A stretch of DNA of 64,000 nt, from positions 124,001 to 188,000 of the forward strand of contig NZ_CAJATU010000042.1 of assembly GCF_903944925.1 (NCBI RefSeq), written 5' to 3'. How positions within the stretch are numbered: the stretch's first letter is position 1; every line of letters starts with the position of its first letter. The DNA is from an uncultured Rhodopila sp. (GTDB lineage: Bacteria; Pseudomonadota; Alphaproteobacteria; Acetobacterales; Acetobacteraceae). Below the pieces are notes generated by a model. That model was not told the DNA's origin. It made no database searches and saw nothing but the letters and a program-made list of their open reading frames with translations. Both the position numbers and the translations under genes were made by a program. Positions 61,495 to 64,000 of this stretch are shown in pieces.

Positions 61495-62478
61495 ATGATC
61501 AACGCTTTTGCCTGCGACGGCGGCCACCTCCGCCGGCTGTCCGAGACCGGTGCGGCCGATGCCCTCGGGTCCGCGGCCTGGATCGATCTGGTCAGCGCCG
61601 GACCCGCTGAGATCAAGCGCGTGCAAGAGGCAACCGGTCTGCGCATCCCGACCGAAGCCGATGTCAGCGAGATCGAGAACTCCAGCCGCCTCGCGGTGCG
61701 CGACGGCGTGCTCTACCTCAGCCTGCAATTGGTCAACCGCGAGAACGGCGGCGCGCGCGGCGTGTCCGCCGGCCTGGTGCTGTCCGCCGATCGGCTGATC
61801 ACCGTGCGCTTCGCACCCAATACGATTTTCGATAATTTCGCAGCCCACGCCCTGAGCGGCGAAGGCCAGCACGAGACTTCGTCGCATATCCTCGTCGGCC
61901 TGCTGGAAGCGATCGTTGATCGCCAGGCCGATGCGTTGGAGGTGGTGCGCAACGATCTGGACGATCTGTCCCACGCGGTTTTCGCGATGGGCATCGGCAA
62001 GCCTGGCGGCCGCAAGCAGGAGGATGCGATGCTGCGGCAAACGCTGGGCGATTTGGGGCGGATCAGCGACCTGATTTCGCACGTCCGCGACACGCAGACC
62101 GGCGCGGCCCGCATCGTACCGTTCGTCGGCACCATGGCCGCGGCGTGGCTACCGAAGGACCTCAGGCCGCGCCTGAAAACCCTGCGGCAGGACATCGCCT
62201 CGATCCAGGATTTCGAGACCCACCTGACCAACAAGCTGCAGTTCATGCTGGATGCGACCCTGGGATTCATCAACATCGCGCAGAACAACGTCATGAAAGT
62301 GATGGCGATAGCGTCGGTCGTCGGCATCCCTCCGGTTTTGATTGCCGGGATCTATGGCATGAACTTCAAGACCATGCCGGAGCTGGAATGGGCCTATGGC
62401 TATGCTTATGGCTGGGGCCTGATCATCCTGACCACGGTGATTCCGCTGGTCGTTTTTCGCGTCAAGAAGTGGATCTGA
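61495..62478 (+). CDS. CorA-type divalent cation transporter
   Basis: Protein of 327 residues. The cytoplasmic N-terminal part (WIDLVSAGPAEIKRVQEATG, ILVGLLEAIVDRQADALEVV) is followed by a long helix and two membrane segments. The first ends in the YGMNF signature (IAGIYGMNFKTMPELEW), the second is GWGLIILTTVIPLVVFRVKK. CorA proteins form pentamers that import Mg2+ or export Zn2+ and Co2+. ATG 61495 is used; TTG 61489 is two codons upstream. It lies downstream of ilvC but beyond its terminator. Confidence 0.92.
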   Translation: MINAFACDGGHLRRLSETGAADALGSAAWIDLVSAGPAEIKRVQEATGLRIPTEADVSEIENSSRLAVRDGVLYLSLQLVNRENGGARGVSAGLVLSADRLITVRFAPNTIFDNFAAHALSGEGQHETSSHILVGLLEAIVDRQADALEVVRNDLDDLSHAVFAMGIGKPGGRKQEDAMLRQTLGDLGRISDLISHVRDTQTGAARIVPFVGTMAAAWLPKDLRPRLKTLRQDIASIQDFETHLTNKLQFMLDATLGFINIAQNNVMKVMAIASVVGIPPVLIAGIYGMNFKTMPELEWAYGYAYGWGLIILTTVIPLVVFRVKKWI

Positions 62479-62497
62479 CGAGCCGGTTCGCGGCTCT

Positions 62498-63979
62498 TCA
62501 CGACAGGTCCGGCAACGCGGTGTCGGCAAATCCGACGGCATCGATAAAGCCATACTGCGCACTGGCGATTCGGCCGATGGGCTTTGGCCGCAGCAAGTAC
62601 TGGCGGAGAAACAGCAGCCTTTCCGCTGCGGTAACGCAACGCCATTGGCCGTTCTCGTAGAAATACATATAGCGGTAACACGAAAGCGCCTCGGCCACAT
62701 GAAGCGCCCGGCGCAATCGATCCAAGGCGACGACATACTCGTCGCCATCGGCGACCAGGTTGAACGGATGGAACGACAGATGCAGGAACGGTTTCGTTTC
62801 CGCCAGCAATCCGGCGATCGCAGGCACAACCAGATATTCGGCGCCTTCAATGTCGATCTTCAGCAACGTGCGGTGCGTGACTCCGATGCCGCGCAGCACG
62901 GCATCCGCACCACGCAACGCAACGATCGCCTCCGGCGTGCCCTCGACCAGACTGCCGCGCTCGACCGTGCGAAAGATACTTGATCCTGAATCCGCAACCG
63001 CTTTGCGGTACAGCGGCACCTGTTCGTCGCGGTCGCCGAGGCCGAACCGGAAGAGCTTGATGCGGTCGCGCAGGCGATCGTTTGCCGCGACATTGCGGGC
63101 CAGCAGCTCGAAATTCGTCGGGCTGGCCTCGAAGGCATGAACCTGCTGGACACGATCCGCCGCATACAGGCTCATCAGCCCGACATAGGCGCCGACATCG
63201 ATCATTGTGTCGCAGTCCGGCAGGACCGCGTCGAAGAATTCCAGCGTGCCGGCCTCGAACGGCGACTGGAATTCGCCCACGGCAGCGGCCACGGCGGCGT
63301 GCCGGACCACCTGGAAAGCCCGGCCGCGCCAGCTCACGGTATCGACCGCCGCGGCCGGGTGTCCGCCGATTTTGCGATACAGCCGGTTTGGCTGCATTGC
63401 GGTATAGTTGGCATTGCCGTTCAGGAACAGATCGACCACCATCTTGACTTGCGGCGTGCGGATCTGTTCTTCCGTCATGAACTGGTCCCGGATGTCGCGC
63501 ATCCAGGATGAACCGGCGAAACTCCACCCGTAATCGTCGAACTCCAAATAGCCGCCCGGCTTCAACAGCCGATCGGCCAGGACGAAGGCAAGGGCGTCGA
63601 CGGCAAAGGTGTGGGCGCCGTCGATGTAGATATAATCGTAGACGGCCTGCCGCCCCTCCAGAAGCATGCGCCCGAGCGTCCAGTTATACGAGTCCCAGTG
63701 TTTGCCGGAGTTGCCGAAGCCGCGGATGTTGCTGAAACCGCGCGCGGCCAGGTCGCCCACGAGCTCATCGACCCTGGCCTCGAAGTCGAACACATGCAGC
63801 TCGCCGCGGTTGTCCAGCAGCGATGCCATCGCCAGCGTCGAGGCGCCGATGCCGACGCCGATTTCGGCGACCACCGGCGCGGCGACGCCGGCGGCGAACA
63901 GCGCCTGGATCACCGCAACGGCATTGCGGTTCGGCGTCGATATGGTCGCGTAGCCCGGCGCGCCGATAAGATCGATCAT
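62498..63979 (-). CDS. Two-domain methyltransferase with C-terminal FkbM domain
   Basis: Protein of 493 residues. The N-terminal half is a class I methyltransferase: VVAEIGVGIGASTLAMASLL, then VFDFEARVDELVGD and YDYIYIDGAHTFAVDALAF. The C-terminal half is an FkbM domain: DCDTMIDVGAYVGLMSLYAA, VHAFEASPTNFELLARNVAA and LLKIDIEGAEYLVVPAI. Two complete SAM sites in one chain are unusual. Targets of FkbM enzymes are hydroxyls of sugars or natural products, so a cell-surface glycan role is possible. The start ATG 63979 lies 22 bases from the window edge. Confidence 0.85.
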   Translation of the reverse strand: MIDLIGAPGYATISTPNRNAVAVIQALFAAGVAAPVVAEIGVGIGASTLAMASLLDNRGELHVFDFEARVDELVGDLAARGFSNIRGFGNSGKHWDSYNWTLGRMLLEGRQAVYDYIYIDGAHTFAVDALAFVLADRLLKPGGYLEFDDYGWSFAGSSWMRDIRDQFMTEEQIRTPQVKMVVDLFLNGNANYTAMQPNRLYRKIGGHPAAAVDTVSWRGRAFQVVRHAAVAAAVGEFQSPFEAGTLEFFDAVLPDCDTMIDVGAYVGLMSLYAADRVQQVHAFEASPTNFELLARNVAANDRLRDRIKLFRFGLGDRDEQVPLYRKAVADSGSSIFRTVERGSLVEGTPEAIVALRGADAVLRGIGVTHRTLLKIDIEGAEYLVVPAIAGLLAETKPFLHLSFHPFNLVADGDEYVVALDRLRRALHVAEALSCYRYMYFYENGQWRCVTAAERLLFLRQYLLRPKPIGRIASAQYGFIDAVGFADTALPDLS

Positions 63980-64000
63980 GAAACGCTCGCGTGGGACGGG

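Overview
The window is GC-rich chromosomal DNA from an alphaproteobacterium, most likely a member of the Acetobacteraceae (Rhodospirillales). The clues are strong GC bias at third codon positions, the order rne / amidase / PBP1A / prfB, thrS followed by infC, an ilvB-ilvN-ilvC cluster, a zinc-free 41-residue L36, an RNase E with a large acidic insert in its S1 domain, and a ScfR-type XRE regulator. The genus cannot be fixed from sequence alone. I see no rRNA, tRNA, CRISPR array or intact insertion sequence.

Left part (1-14.1 kb) is mostly accessory. A secreted protein with repeated CBM60-like domains runs off the left edge on the minus strand. It is followed by a FitAB/VapBC-type toxin-antitoxin pair, arsM, two small secreted proteins, thrS and infC, a malate/lactate dehydrogenase-family gene, two small unknown genes (one with a VbhA-like antitoxin domain), a VapB-PIN module present twice as a direct repeat on either side of pheC, and an A+T-rich phage-repressor-like gene.

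Middle part (14.1-36.5 kb) carries an enolase-superfamily gene, a glycosyltransferase, rpmJ, argC with a gamma-carbonic anhydrase, a very large UPF1-like helicase with a coiled-coil insertion, a collapsed ParDE remnant, a ScfR regulator, then the housekeeping block rne, amidase, mrcA and prfB (with its programmed frameshift). After it come a repetitive coiled-coil membrane protein and an acyl-CoA dehydrogenase/HbpS pair.

Right part (36.5-64 kb) holds a three-gene OmpA / MotA-like / MotB-like operon, methyltransferases (with a decayed partial copy of one), rlmN, a TauE/SafE exporter, a RluA-type pseudouridine synthase, mrp, hflK-hflC-degP (membrane proteolysis and envelope quality control), tam, serB, a small membrane protein / ribbon-helix-helix pair ahead of miaA, the ilvBNC branched-chain amino acid genes interrupted by the remnant of an AAA-ATPase + DUF4276 pair, a CorA-type transporter, and a two-domain FkbM methyltransferase at the right edge.

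Recurring features are a family of dispersed palindromes in intergenic gaps (GTCATGGC...GCCATGAC type), toxin-antitoxin or defence genes in several stages of decay, and very tight gene packing with start/stop overlaps. The best candidates for an undescribed system are the OmpA/MotA-like/MotB-like motor operon, the coiled-coil UPF1-like helicase, and the secreted multi-CBM60 protein at the left edge.
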